Assembly (NCBI GenBank): GCA_964459065.1
Contig: CAYWMN010000027.1
Span: 1 to 24,084 of the forward strand
Direction: 5' to 3'
Length of the DNA: 24,084 bases
Origin: JAMCXS01 sp964459065
Lineage (GTDB): Bacteria; Acidobacteriota; Terriglobia; UBA7540
The notes beneath the pieces were generated by a model. The model saw nothing but the letters and a program-made list of their open reading frames with translations, did no database searches and had not been told where the DNA came from. Each line of letters starts with the position of its first letter. Positions within the stretch are counted from its first letter, which is position 1. Shown piece after piece: positions 9,201 to 16,042 of this stretch. The position numbers and the translations under genes are program-made.

Positions 9201-9468
9201 TCGGTTTCCACACGCGCCCGGCGTCGGTTGATTTCCAGACTCCGCCGTCGACGGCGCCGAAATAGAATACATCCGGCTTGCCCGGAACGCCGACCGCCGT
9301 GAGCGCGCGTCCGCCGCGAAAAGGTCCCACCAGCCGCCAGCGCATGCCGTTGAACAGGCGCGGGTTGAACGGCTGCGCCATCAGGACTTTTGCCGGAAGT
9401 CCGGCAAACATCATATAAAAGGCCCACCCGATTAAGGCCAGCGGTTGCAGACGTTTCTGAAACACCAC
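6286..9468 (-). CDS. Exported sortilin/VPS10-like BNR-repeat propeller protein
   Basis: A 1060-residue protein if it starts at the GTG at 9468, which has GAGGAG 10 bases upstream and opens a signal sequence (VVFQKRLQPLALIGWAFYMMFAGLPAKVLMAQ). A GTG at 9561 would add 31 unlikely residues. About eleven Asp-box motifs (S/T-x-D/N-x-G-x-T-W) are visible, for example STDGGRTW, TTDGGKTW, STDDGNTW, TTNGGQTW and TRNGGKTW. They are spread over about residues 45-720 and indicate one ten-bladed or two stacked beta-propellers as in sortilin-like proteins. ATHGRSIWVLDDLAPLR closes the propeller region. The tail (about 780-1060) has a beta domain (GPVVLEIDDPAGNLVRRF, then GMHRFVWDLLYP) followed by helices. 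Family members are often annotated as glycosyl hydrolase or photosystem-like repeat proteins, but no catalytic activity can be read here. It converges on the TonB receptor with 14 bp between stops. Confidence 0.85.
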   Translation of the reverse strand: MVFQKRLQPLALIGWAFYMMFAGLPAKVLMAQPFNPRLFNGMRWRLVGPFRGGRALTAVGVPGKPDVFYFGAVDGGVWKSTDAGRVWKPIFDHEPIASIGAIAVAPSDPNVIYVGTGEADMRSDISYGNGLYKSTDGGRTWMHIGLRNTQQIGRVLIDPRNSNIVFVAALGHAYGSNPQRGVFRTTDGGKTWKKVLFKNDDTGAIDLAFDPANSHTLYAALWQTRRPPWSVYPPSNGPGSGLYESTDDGNTWKHLTGHGLPSEGLGRIGIAFAPGNPNRIYLIVDAKKGGLYRSDNGGKTWRCVNGETRLWGRGWYFGGVTVDPKDPNVVYVANTALYRSQDGGKTFTVLKASPGGDDYHSLWIAPDDSNRMIISSDQGVVVTVNGGRTWSSWYNQPTAQLYHISTDDRFPYWIYGSQQDSGSVAIISRSLYLGINSHSWRPIDVGGESEYLAPDPLNPEILYGGSDGTTVTRFNLLNDQDQDISPILAHPGVYRYTWTLPLVFSAADPHALYFGSQVIFRTTNGGQTWRIVSPDLTRSNPGIPPNLDPATAADTAGGNRRGVVYTIAPSPLAAGTIWAGTDDGLIQLTNNGGRTWRNVTPPGLTAWSKISMMEASPFDAETAYAAVDRHRLDDFRPYIYRTRNGGKTWQQISRGIPIGSFVRVVREDPVRKGLLYAGTETGVYVSFDDGNHWQSLQLNLPCASVRDLRVQGDDLVAATHGRSIWVLDDLAPLRQLDAQVASSNAWLFRPAKAYRIRSGTDEGTPLPHDEPAGQNPPTGAILDYYLKSKPAGPVVLEIDDPAGNLVRRFSSSEKVKRVNAAKLQVAASWVRQKQLPSAKPGMHRFVWDLLYPHATIPTGFDLWAKSGLWAVPGQYTAKLIVDGKTYSQPLAVAMDPRVKVSLADLKEQFDVTRQIVGVRAQVSQALVDAQALQKRLERLQPEAENHPKLKSALEAIERRMPAVLGPVPPSNPDFSGEFGPSRDRASLRYLKGAFGKLEHAIESADAAPTPDALTAFHQNLKVMQSTMVLWLKIKTEDLAKLNAVLQRMSRPAVVPWKANP

Positions 9469-9512
9469 GATCCGATTGCTCCTCTGCGTAAATTGGACTT
9501 GGTTCGATGCAC

Positions 9513-9518
9513 CAGTAT
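9513..9518 (-). promoter_or_regulatory. Possible -10 box for the propeller gene
   Basis: On the minus strand TATACT lies at 9518-9513, one mismatch from TATAAT, giving a leader of about 38 bases before the GTG at 9468. No good -35 hexamer sits 16-18 bases upstream; that position is taken by the dyad at 9519-9539. Confidence 0.3.
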
Positions 9519-9539
9519 ATTCGTTTCGACTTAACGAAT
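9519..9539. promoter_or_regulatory. Operator-like dyad in divergent control region
   Basis: ATTCGTT (9519-9525) and AACGAAT (9533-9539) are perfect 7-base inverted arms around 7 bases. The dyad lies between the divergent propeller and GIDE genes, next to the candidate -10 of the former and just before the candidate -35 of the latter, where a dimeric regulator could control one or both. No family can be assigned. Confidence 0.4.
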
Positions 9540-9547
9540 TCAAAACC

Positions 9548-9576
9548 TTGCCTTCTGTCACCTCGTTGGGTAAGAT
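9548..9576 (+). promoter_or_regulatory. Candidate promoter for GIDE-LemA unit
   Basis: TTGCCT (9548-9553), a 17-base spacer, then TAAGAT (9571-9576). Each hexamer matches the sigma-70 consensus at four of six positions. Predicted transcription would begin near 9583, leaving about 16 bases before the GIDE start. Confidence 0.4.
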
Positions 9577-9598
9577 ACGTCCGGGAATTCACTCTCTT

Positions 9599-10399
9599 AT
9601 GATTCAACTCCACTGGGAATTCGGTCCATGGCCGTTTGCCGGAATTGGATTCGGCCTCTGGTTTTTCTATCGGGGGCTTCGCCTCTACCGCAAGACGCTG
9701 CTGGTAGCGGATACGCCGGCGACTCCGATCCGCAGCATTGCGATGGGATTGGCGCAGGTCCAGGGCCTCGCCAAAGGGGAGGGAGCCTTTCCCAGTCCGG
9801 TCAGCGGAACTCCCTGCTACGCCTTCAAGGTGGAGATTCAACGCTGGAAAAGCAACAGCAATGGCGGAGAGTGGAACCATTACCGAACCGACGTGAACGG
9901 CACTCAATTTTACCTTGAGGACTCCAGCGGCCGCGTTCAGGTTGACCCTCGCGGCGCCGAATTCGATGTGCCTCTCAATTGCCGTCGCACGGTCCCGGAC
10001 TCCACGACGGGTTCGTGGTTTGACAAAGAGGCTGACATGCCTTCTGCTGACGCCTATAAGGCAATGGCGAACACCGGGCCGGCATTTCGGTCAGAGATGG
10101 ACCTGCAGGAATACGCTGCGGGAATGGGTGGAATGGATGAACGTTTTCGCTTCAGGGAATATTGCATCATCCCGGACAATCAATATGATGTCCTGGGAAC
10201 CTGTAGGGAGAACCCCAATCCCAGCGGGCCTAATGACCGCAATCTGATCACTAAAGACCTGCATGAGCGAACGTTTCTGATATCTTCAAAAGCAGCACAG
10301 AAACTGGAAAGCAGCATGCGCTGGAAGTCCGCGCTGATGGTCTGGGGCGGCATCGCTCTCGTAACCATTGGCGCCATGATGTTATTCGGGCTATTCTAA
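9599..10399 (+). CDS. GIDE-domain (MUL1-like) membrane protein, no RING finger
   Basis: A 266-residue protein starting at ATG 9599; the weak ribosome binding site fits a short leader. A hydrophobic segment spans about 7-24 (PWPFAGIGFGLWFFYRG) and another closes the protein (about 242-265, SALMVWGGIALVTIGAMMLFGLF). Between them lies a beta-rich domain with features of the GIDE/BAM domain of MUL1-type ubiquitin ligases: GLAKGEGAFPSPVSGTPCYAF (about 56-76), an aromatic-rich strand set (GTQFYLEDSSGRVQVDPRGAEFDVP), RFREYCIIPDNQYDVLGTC (about 182-200), and a late TFLISSKAAQKL. There is no C-terminal RING motif, so ubiquitin-ligase activity is not expected. LemA follows 24 bp downstream, so the two are probably co-transcribed and may act together in the membrane. 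Assignment by motif pattern; function unknown. Confidence 0.7.
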   Translation: MIQLHWEFGPWPFAGIGFGLWFFYRGLRLYRKTLLVADTPATPIRSIAMGLAQVQGLAKGEGAFPSPVSGTPCYAFKVEIQRWKSNSNGGEWNHYRTDVNGTQFYLEDSSGRVQVDPRGAEFDVPLNCRRTVPDSTTGSWFDKEADMPSADAYKAMANTGPAFRSEMDLQEYAAGMGGMDERFRFREYCIIPDNQYDVLGTCRENPNPSGPNDRNLITKDLHERTFLISSKAAQKLESSMRWKSALMVWGGIALVTIGAMMLFGLF

Positions 10400-10423
10400 G
10401 CCTCCGCCGAAAGGAGATGAAAT

Positions 10424-10990
10424 ATGGGGATCTCTTTGATCGTCATCCTGGTGTTTGTCCTGGTCTTTGTCGCCCTGGTGTTCTACGCGGTCAGCATTTA
10501 CAACAGCCTGGTGCGGCTCAAGAACGATATCGATAAGGCCTGGGCCAATATCGACGTTCTCCTCAAGGAACGTCATGACGAACTGCCCAAGCTGATTGCA
10601 ACCTGCAAAGGGTACATGCAATACGAACAAAAGACCTTTGAGGCGGTCACCGAGGCTCGCAGCGCCTATCAGAAAGCCACCACCGTGCCGGAAAAAGCCC
10701 AGGCGGACAACATGGTTACCGGCGCGCTCAAGAGCTTGTTTGCGGTGGCGGAAAACTATCCGGACCTGAAGGCCAACAACAACTTCATGCAACTCCAGCA
10801 GCGCATCACAGAACTTGAGGAACGGATTGCCGACCGCCGTGAATTTTTCAATGACAGCGTCAATATTTACAACATCCGCATCCAGCAGGTGCCCGACGTC
10901 TTCATGGCCGGCCTGATGAACCTCCAGCGGCGCGACCTGTTCAAAACCGCCGAAGCTGACCGCCAGGATGTGAAAGTGAGTTTCGCGTAA
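10424..10990 (+). CDS. lemA: LemA family membrane protein
   Basis: A 188-residue protein with an ideal ribosome binding site (AAAGGAG, 7 bases before the ATG). It has one N-terminal membrane helix (3-25, ISLIVILVFVLVFVALVFYAVSI), then the LemA signature YNSLVRLKNDIDKAWANIDVLLKERHDELPKL (about 26-57), a helical body with AVAENYPDLKANNNFMQLQQRITELEERIADRREFFNDSVNIYN (about 106-149), and a C-terminal IQQVPDVFMAGLMNL stretch. Length and motifs match the family. LemA proteins are alpha-helical bundles anchored in the membrane; their biochemical role is not settled. It is second in the two-gene unit with the GIDE-domain protein and converges on the methyltransferase gene with about 84 bp between stops and no clear terminator. 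Confidence 0.93.
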   Translation: MGISLIVILVFVLVFVALVFYAVSIYNSLVRLKNDIDKAWANIDVLLKERHDELPKLIATCKGYMQYEQKTFEAVTEARSAYQKATTVPEKAQADNMVTGALKSLFAVAENYPDLKANNNFMQLQQRITELEERIADRREFFNDSVNIYNIRIQQVPDVFMAGLMNLQRRDLFKTAEADRQDVKVSFA

Positions 10991-11074
10991 AGGCCCCGGA
11001 GGTCCTGGGACGCCTTTCCCCGCAATCCGGGAGATCGACACGTCAACGCCCGCCCAGGGTGGCCCCCGCAATTC

Positions 11075-11812
11075 CTACCGCCCTTGGCGCGCGCCGTTGC
11101 CGCCCATCACCATCAGCGAACTGCCAAAGGGCAAAGGCAATGCTCCCCAGGTCTTCTGCTCAATTCGCGACAACCCTTGCAGCAGCGCGTTGACCCGGCG
11201 AGGAGGAACCACAGGGGGGGTCGGCTCTGTGCGCAGCACCTGTTCGGCCGCCCGCGCCGCCAGCTTGGCCGGGAACGTCCAGTGGAAAAAGTATTTCTCC
11301 ATCCGGATATCGAGTCCTGCCTGATTTGCCAATTCACGGAAAGTTGACTTGGTGTAACGCTTTAGGTGATGGTTAAGAACGTCGTGATTTGTCCACAGCA
11401 GCATAAAGGCCGGAACGGTCACTAAAACAGATCCTCCCGGCGCCAGCATACCGAGCGCGTGCCGCAGCGCACCGACGGGGTCCGGCAAGTGCTCAATAAC
11501 ATCAAGTAACAGGATCAACGAGAAGGGTTCGGCCGGGTGAAAACTTTCATCAAAGGGACCAACGTAAATGCGCGACCGGTGCGCTCCGGCGCCGCTGAGC
11601 GCGGCTTCAGCCGGTTCAACTCCTTCAACTTCTCCAAACTGGGCCAACTGGTCAAAGAAAAGCCCGGCGCCGCATCCTACGTCCAGGATTCGCTTCCAAC
11701 CCTGGGGCGGTTCGGTGGCACGCAAGGTGTCCAGGATAAACCGCTCGCGGGCACGCCACCACCAGTGCCGCTGGTACAGATCCCGGTAATGTTCAGCATA
11801 GTCGGTGCGCAT
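11075..11812 (-). CDS. Class I SAM-dependent methyltransferase
   Basis: A 245-residue protein, start ATG at 11812, with 27 bp between it and the upstream glycosyltransferase stop. The Rossmann motif I is ILDVGCGAG (42-50), an acidic residue closes strand 2 (VEGVE, Glu66), and LILLLDVIEHLPDP with the following LAPGGSVLVTVPAF match the post-I and motif III regions of UbiG/methyltransf_11-type enzymes. The N-terminus (YAEHYRDLYQRHWWWRARERFI) is the aromatic cap often seen in methyltransferases lying next to glycosyltransferases. The C-terminal part (about 200-245) is proline- and arginine-rich with a hydrophobic stretch. Because it ends a set with a GT2 and a GT-C protein, a sugar or lipid carrier is a likely methyl acceptor, but the substrate is not readable. 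Confidence 0.85.
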   Translation of the reverse strand: MRTDYAEHYRDLYQRHWWWRARERFILDTLRATEPPQGWKRILDVGCGAGLFFDQLAQFGEVEGVEPAEAALSGAGAHRSRIYVGPFDESFHPAEPFSLILLLDVIEHLPDPVGALRHALGMLAPGGSVLVTVPAFMLLWTNHDVLNHHLKRYTKSTFRELANQAGLDIRMEKYFFHWTFPAKLAARAAEQVLRTEPTPPVVPPRRVNALLQGLSRIEQKTWGALPLPFGSSLMVMGGNGARQGR

Positions 11813-11839
11813 CGCATGGTTCCATCAGGCCGGCCGGTG

Positions 11840-12823
11840 TCACCCACCTTCGCCGGCGGCCCTGCGGCGTCTCGCTGCGTCGTCCTCGGCGCCGACAATC
11901 TTGTCAACAATATAGATCGGGCGGGCCTTGATTTCCTCGTAGATGCGGCCGACGTACTCGCCGATAATTCCCAAGAAAAACAGGAGAACCCCTGAGAGAA
12001 AAGTAATGAGAAAGACCAGCGCGGTGAAACCTTTGGGAGACTGGCTGAGGAAGAACTTTGCGTAGAGGGAATAAATCGCGTAAAGCACCGAAAGCCCGAT
12101 CGCAAACGCACCGAGCAACGTGGCGGCGCGAAGAGGCAGGATGGAAAAAGCAAAGATCCCATCCGAAGCCAGTTTCAGCAGCTTGACCAGGCTGTACTTG
12201 CTCTTGCCGGAGTGCCTTTCAGAGCGCTCAACCGGAACGCCCACCTGCCGAAAGCCAACCCATTTGCGGAGTCCGCGCAGGTAACGGTGGCGCTCCGGCA
12301 TATCGCAAAGCTCGTCCACCACGCGGCGCGACATCAGGCCGAAATCACCGGCATCCAACGGCAGACGAATTTCCGCAAGCGTCGTTTGGATCCGGTAAAA
12401 AAGAAAGTAGCATGCCCGGAGCCACCAACTTTCTTTTCGGCTGGCCCGCGTGGCATAAACCACGTCGTAGCCTTCCCGGAATCGCTCGATAAAAACCGGG
12501 ATCGACTCCGGCGGGTCTTGCAGGTCGCCATCCATCAGTACCACGGCGTCGCCTTGTACGTAGTCAAGCGCAGCGGTCAGCGCGGCCTGGTGACCAAAGT
12601 TTCGCGATAGAGAAATCACGGTAATACGCGGGTCATCATGGCAGGCTTTCTCCAGAATCTCCAGCGTCCGGTCCGTACTCCCGTCGTCAACAAACAGCAG
12701 CTGATGCGGGCCGCCAGGGACCCGGTCCAGAACCGCTCGCGTCCGCCGCAGCAGTTCAGGCAAAACGCTCGCCTCGTTGTGGATGGGCACGGCGATGGAA
12801 AGCTGGAATGGCATGTTCATCAT
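11840..12823 (-). CDS. Family 2 glycosyltransferase, DPM1/GtrB-like polyprenyl-phosphate glycosyltransferase
   Basis: A 327-residue protein. The start at 12823 (MMNMPF) is taken; the ATG at 12814 is equally possible. The GT-A fold is plain: LSIAVPIHNE (8-17), FVDDGSTDRT (44-53), RNFGHQAALTAALD (74-87), the metal-binding DGD at 98-100 in VLMDGDLQDPP, then DAGDFGLMSRRVVD and the KSKYSLVKLLKLASDGIFAFS stretch leading into the membrane. Two C-terminal helices (about 232-258 and 268-292) match GtrB/ArnC-type enzymes, which move a sugar from its nucleotide onto undecaprenyl phosphate at the inner face. The protein ends in a basic tail. The upstream gene encodes a GT-C-like membrane protein that could use this lipid-linked sugar on the outer face. 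The sugar itself cannot be told. Confidence 0.9.
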   Translation of the reverse strand: MMNMPFQLSIAVPIHNEASVLPELLRRTRAVLDRVPGGPHQLLFVDDGSTDRTLEILEKACHDDPRITVISLSRNFGHQAALTAALDYVQGDAVVLMDGDLQDPPESIPVFIERFREGYDVVYATRASRKESWWLRACYFLFYRIQTTLAEIRLPLDAGDFGLMSRRVVDELCDMPERHRYLRGLRKWVGFRQVGVPVERSERHSGKSKYSLVKLLKLASDGIFAFSILPLRAATLLGAFAIGLSVLYAIYSLYAKFFLSQSPKGFTALVFLITFLSGVLLFFLGIIGEYVGRIYEEIKARPIYIVDKIVGAEDDAARRRRAAGEGG

Positions 12824-12840
12824 CTTCTCAACAGTCTTTT

Positions 12841-12869
12841 CAAATAGATCATATTCCGTTGAATGTCAA
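12841..12869 (-). promoter_or_regulatory. Possible internal promoter for GT2 and methyltransferase
   Basis: On the minus strand a perfect TTGACA (12869-12864) is followed after 17 bases by TATTTG (12846-12841), a poor -10 with three of six matches. It lies in the 80-bp gap upstream of the glycosyltransferase and might give extra expression of the last two genes of the set. Confidence 0.25.
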
Positions 12870-12903
12870 TGTTCCGGGCTGACGTGAGGAATCCGACATG
12901 GTT

Positions 12904-14736
12904 TCACCGCGCTTTTCCGCGCGCCGATTTCGCATCGCTGGCCGGCGAGACAGGGTAAGGCAGCAATTTCGGTGGATGATCATCGGCATCCACCAGCCAT
13001 GCATGCCGATTCTTGAAATACTTGATGAGTTCTTCATTCTTCGCGGGACCCATATCGCGAGCCCAGATGACTTTGGCCGAATTAAGGTCAGCCCGATTGT
13101 ATACCCATTCGTGAAAAGAAATCTCGTGGTCAGGATTGTAGTGAACGATGACGAGCTGGCGGCCGGGAAGCCGTCTGAGCTTTTGCAGCATGGCGGCGCG
13201 CGCCTGATTGGATGGACACTCTGAACACCAAGTTGGCAGACCCGGTCCCGGCCACTCAGCAGGCAAGGGCAAGTGGAGCGGGCCAGCCGCGGCCCGCAGC
13301 GCGACAAGCAGAAGGCAGATTGCCGGGACCGCTCGCGTAATAAACAGGCCCACCGGCTTGCCGCCATACTGCCACTGGCGCAAGCGGCGCAGGGCAATCA
13401 ACACCAGCGCCAGGATCGTGCAGGTGAGGGGAGCGATGTAATGAGGATGGAAGCCTATCGGCAGCATCGATCCCGCCATGACCACTCCGCACTCAATCAG
13501 AAGGAAGCGTGTTTCCCAACTCATATCCCGCCAGGAAAAACCGTAAGGAAGCGTTAGCGGCACCAACAGCAGGGGGAGCGCAAACACAAACCCCAGGTAA
13601 AAACTCCAGGCCTCAAGGCATTCCCGCAGCTCTCGCTTGGCAATCCCCAACGTCGTCCTGCAGTCCTGGTAAACGGTGATCACATGATCGACCAGAAAGG
13701 ACCGGAACATCGCAAAATGGTAATCCGGCACCGGCCCCATCTTTTGCCAAGGGAAATAGGGGACGGGCTCATAATCGTGGACGTACACCAGATAGGGAGG
13801 CTCAAGGGGATTACCCGTGGTTCGCCAGAAGTAATAGCCCATCGCCCCCACGGCTATCGCCAGCACCAGCAGCAGCGGCGCCGCCACGCGTTTGAGTGCG
13901 CGACTGAACTGGCGGCCTTTCTTTTTGAAGAACCACCCCAGCAGCACCACAGCCACGGGGATGCCAAAAAAGAGCCCTTCGTAGGGACGGCTATTCGCAA
14001 TGACGGCAAAGCCGATACCCATCAGCAGTGCGTCGCGAGGCCGTTCTTCCCTCATCAACCGCGGCAGCGCTCCCAGCACCAGCGCTCCCCCAATGGCCGC
14101 CACGGCTCCGCCCCAATAACTGTTGACCCAGTAATTAAAAGTTCCCAGCCGCATCACGGCCAGGAAGCCTCCCAGCAGCGCCCACTCCGCCGGCAGCCAC
14201 CCCTGCAGCATCCAGCAGATAGCGCCGCACATCAAACCGCCGCTCAGCCAGACGCCCCAGAAGGGGTTTCCCCAGAGGACCTGACCCAGGGCCATGATCA
14301 AACCTTGGGCGGGATAAAACATGGTGGTGTAGGTCGGTTTCCAAAGGATGTAAAAACTCTCGAAGTGCACCCACATGGGGTTGGTAGGATTGGTCAGCCG
14401 TCCGTGGGCAAAGGTGTCGGCAAGCAAGAGGTAACCGTAATCGTCGTGCACGCCTGGGTGCGGAATCGGCAGGATGGGCAGCAGCGCCGCGCGCGCTGCA
14501 AGCGCCGCCAGCGCCACCACAAGGACGGAAAGGCTCTTGCGTTCCGACAGCCGGCTGAAGCCTCGCTCCAATGCTTCAAACCAGCGCGAACCAAGTTTCG
14601 GAACCGTGAAGGCCAGCACCGCGGCCAGCAGCGCCAGCCCGGCTTCAATACCCGTAAACACGAACACCCCGCTTGCGCCTGAAACGGGCGAGCGGGGCGT
14701 CGAAAACTCCGAGCCCCGGCTCGGCCCGCGCAACAT
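12904..14736 (-). CDS. GT-C-like polytopic membrane glycosyltransferase with C-terminal exported domain
   Basis: A 610-residue protein with about ten to twelve membrane helices (first at about 23-45, 70-90 and 130-150; last at about 460-482). After the second helix the loop HPGVHDDYGYLLLADTFAHGR holds an Asp pair (98-99), where GT-C enzymes of the PMT/ArnT type carry their catalytic acidic residue. The sequence NPMWVHFESFYI and a long run of helices follow. The last part, about 495-610, is soluble and holds LVIVHYNPDHEISFHEWVYNRADLNSAKVIWARDMG. I infer that it acts on the outer face, using a polyprenyl-phosphate sugar supplied by the next gene to glycosylate protein or lipid. The ATG at 14736 has no ribosome binding site and lies only 12 bases after a TATAAT, so the message may be nearly leaderless; a GTG at 14667 is the alternative start. 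Confidence 0.7.
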   Translation of the reverse strand: MLRGPSRGSEFSTPRSPVSGASGVFVFTGIEAGLALLAAVLAFTVPKLGSRWFEALERGFSRLSERKSLSVLVVALAALAARAALLPILPIPHPGVHDDYGYLLLADTFAHGRLTNPTNPMWVHFESFYILWKPTYTTMFYPAQGLIMALGQVLWGNPFWGVWLSGGLMCGAICWMLQGWLPAEWALLGGFLAVMRLGTFNYWVNSYWGGAVAAIGGALVLGALPRLMREERPRDALLMGIGFAVIANSRPYEGLFFGIPVAVVLLGWFFKKKGRQFSRALKRVAAPLLLVLAIAVGAMGYYFWRTTGNPLEPPYLVYVHDYEPVPYFPWQKMGPVPDYHFAMFRSFLVDHVITVYQDCRTTLGIAKRELRECLEAWSFYLGFVFALPLLLVPLTLPYGFSWRDMSWETRFLLIECGVVMAGSMLPIGFHPHYIAPLTCTILALVLIALRRLRQWQYGGKPVGLFITRAVPAICLLLVALRAAAGPLHLPLPAEWPGPGLPTWCSECPSNQARAAMLQKLRRLPGRQLVIVHYNPDHEISFHEWVYNRADLNSAKVIWARDMGPAKNEELIKYFKNRHAWLVDADDHPPKLLPYPVSPASDAKSARGKAR

Positions 14737-14748
14737 CTGAAAAGCGCG

Positions 14749-14754
14749 ATTATA
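14749..14754 (-). promoter_or_regulatory. Perfect -10 box before the glycosyl-transfer operon
   Basis: TATAAT on the minus strand (14754-14749) lies 12 bases before the ATG at 14736. Transcription would begin about 6 bases before that codon. No recognisable -35 hexamer is 16-18 bases upstream; the dyad at 14769-14785 covers that place. Confidence 0.4.
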
Positions 14755-14768
14755 CGCGAGCCGACCGG

Positions 14769-14785
14769 TTTATTGGACCAATAAA
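14769..14785. promoter_or_regulatory. AT-rich operator-like palindrome
   Basis: TTTATTGG and CCAATAAA form perfect 8-base arms around a single A. The palindrome lies between the helicase stop (14822) and the candidate -10 of the membrane glycosyltransferase, exactly over its -35 position. It has no GC-rich stem or T-run of a terminator, so a regulator site is more likely. Confidence 0.4.
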
Positions 14786-14821
14786 TTGTTGAAGCCGCCT
14801 TTTCGCGCGACGGTCCAAACC

Positions 14822-16042
14822 TTACATTTGTGATTGCAGGATTTCTCCAGGAAGGCGCTCCATCCGGTACTTTGGCGGCGGCATCGCTTCAGGCGCGCGC
14901 TTTCGCGCCGGGACGCCCCGGCCAGAAAGTCCGCTTTCCACTTGCATTCTTTCCATGCGAATGCCCAGTGTGCGCTCCAGTTGGAACAAGTCAGACCGCT
15001 GGTCCCTGGAGAAAAGCGTCGAGGCGACGCCGCGTTCGCCAGCGCGCCCGGTCCGTCCCACGCGATGGATAAAGTTCTCGGCAATGTCCGGCAGGTCATA
15101 GTTGATGACGTGGTTGATGTCCTGCACGTGAATGCCGCGGGAAGCCACGTCCGTGGCCACCAGAATGCGATACCGTCCCTTCTGGAACCCCGCAAGCGCT
15201 GCCGTCCGCTGCGATTGCGACCGGTCGCCATGGATCATGGCGGCTGCGAATCCGCAACGGTTCAGGCTCTTCGCCAGCCGCTCGGTGCCGCGCTTGGTGC
15301 GCGCAAACACCAGGCAACGGCCGTTCTCCTGGGCCAGCAGGCGCTGCAAAGCTTCCTGCTTGCGGCTGGGATCGACTTCCAGCGCCCGTACCTGCACGTT
15401 CTCGGAAGGTTTTGAAGTGGAACCAAACGAGAGTCGTACCGGGTTCTTCACATATTGATGGATAAAGCGCGCTGCCGAAGCTTCGAGCGTCGCGGAAAAG
15501 CACATGGTCTGCCGCTGGGCGGGCAGCGTGGCCACGATCCTCCGGATCGCCGGAAGGAATCCCATGTCCAGCATGCGGTCTGCTTCGTCAAGCACCAGCA
15601 CCTGCAAGGCTTGGAAACTGATGAGCTTGCGCTCAAGAAAGTCTTCCAGCCGTCCGGGCGTCGCCACCACCAGCCGCGCGCCCCGCCGCAAGGCATTGAG
15701 TTGTTGCGCTTCCGCGAGTCCGCCCACCACCACGGCCGAACCCGGCAGCCGCTTGCCTCGCAGCTGTTCATACTGTGTTGCAACTTGCATGGCGAGTTCG
15801 CGCGTGGGGACCAGCACCAGCGCCACAATCCCGGGGGTCTTTTGCTTCTGCAAACGCTCCATCACCGGCACCAGGAACGCCAGCGTCTTGCCGGTTCCCG
15901 TCTGTGCGGTTGCGAGCACGTCCTTCTCTTCAAGCGCATGCGGGATTGCCGCGGCTTGCACCGGGGTCGGCGTCGTAAAGCCTGCCCGCGCAAGGCGCTC
16001 CTTGGTATAAGGTGAAATGGATAGTTCTGAAAAATTCTGCAC
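14822..16042 (-). CDS. DEAD-box ATP-dependent RNA helicase (RhlE-like)
   Basis: A 406-residue protein starting with GTG at 16042; GAGAAG lies about 10 bases upstream. All helicase core motifs are present in order: Q motif (GFTTPTPVQ, 21-29), motif I AQTGTGKT (46-53), Ia PTRELA (79-84), GG (107-108), TPGR (128-131), DEAD (152-155), SAT (183-185), FARTKRGTE (246-254), ATDVASRGI (296-304) and HRVGRTGR (326-333). Motif V reads GIH where most relatives have GID. After the second RecA domain there is a short basic tail of about 50 residues (RGVPARKRAPEAMPPPKYRMERL), typical of compact RhlE-type proteins that unwind RNA in ribosome assembly, cold adaptation or decay. It lies 85 bp upstream of the glycosyl-transfer genes, probably an independent gene. 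Confidence 0.95.
   Translation of the reverse strand: MQNFSELSISPYTKERLARAGFTTPTPVQAAAIPHALEEKDVLATAQTGTGKTLAFLVPVMERLQKQKTPGIVALVLVPTRELAMQVATQYEQLRGKRLPGSAVVVGGLAEAQQLNALRRGARLVVATPGRLEDFLERKLISFQALQVLVLDEADRMLDMGFLPAIRRIVATLPAQRQTMCFSATLEASAARFIHQYVKNPVRLSFGSTSKPSENVQVRALEVDPSRKQEALQRLLAQENGRCLVFARTKRGTERLAKSLNRCGFAAAMIHGDRSQSQRTAALAGFQKGRYRILVATDVASRGIHVQDINHVINYDLPDIAENFIHRVGRTGRAGERGVASTLFSRDQRSDLFQLERTLGIRMERMQVESGLSGRGVPARKRAPEAMPPPKYRMERLPGEILQSQM

Noticed and set aside
13684..14682. Plus-strand open frame of 332 codons
   Set aside because: Antisense to the polytopic membrane protein; His/Gln/Arg-rich mirror of hydrophobic codons, with no motif.
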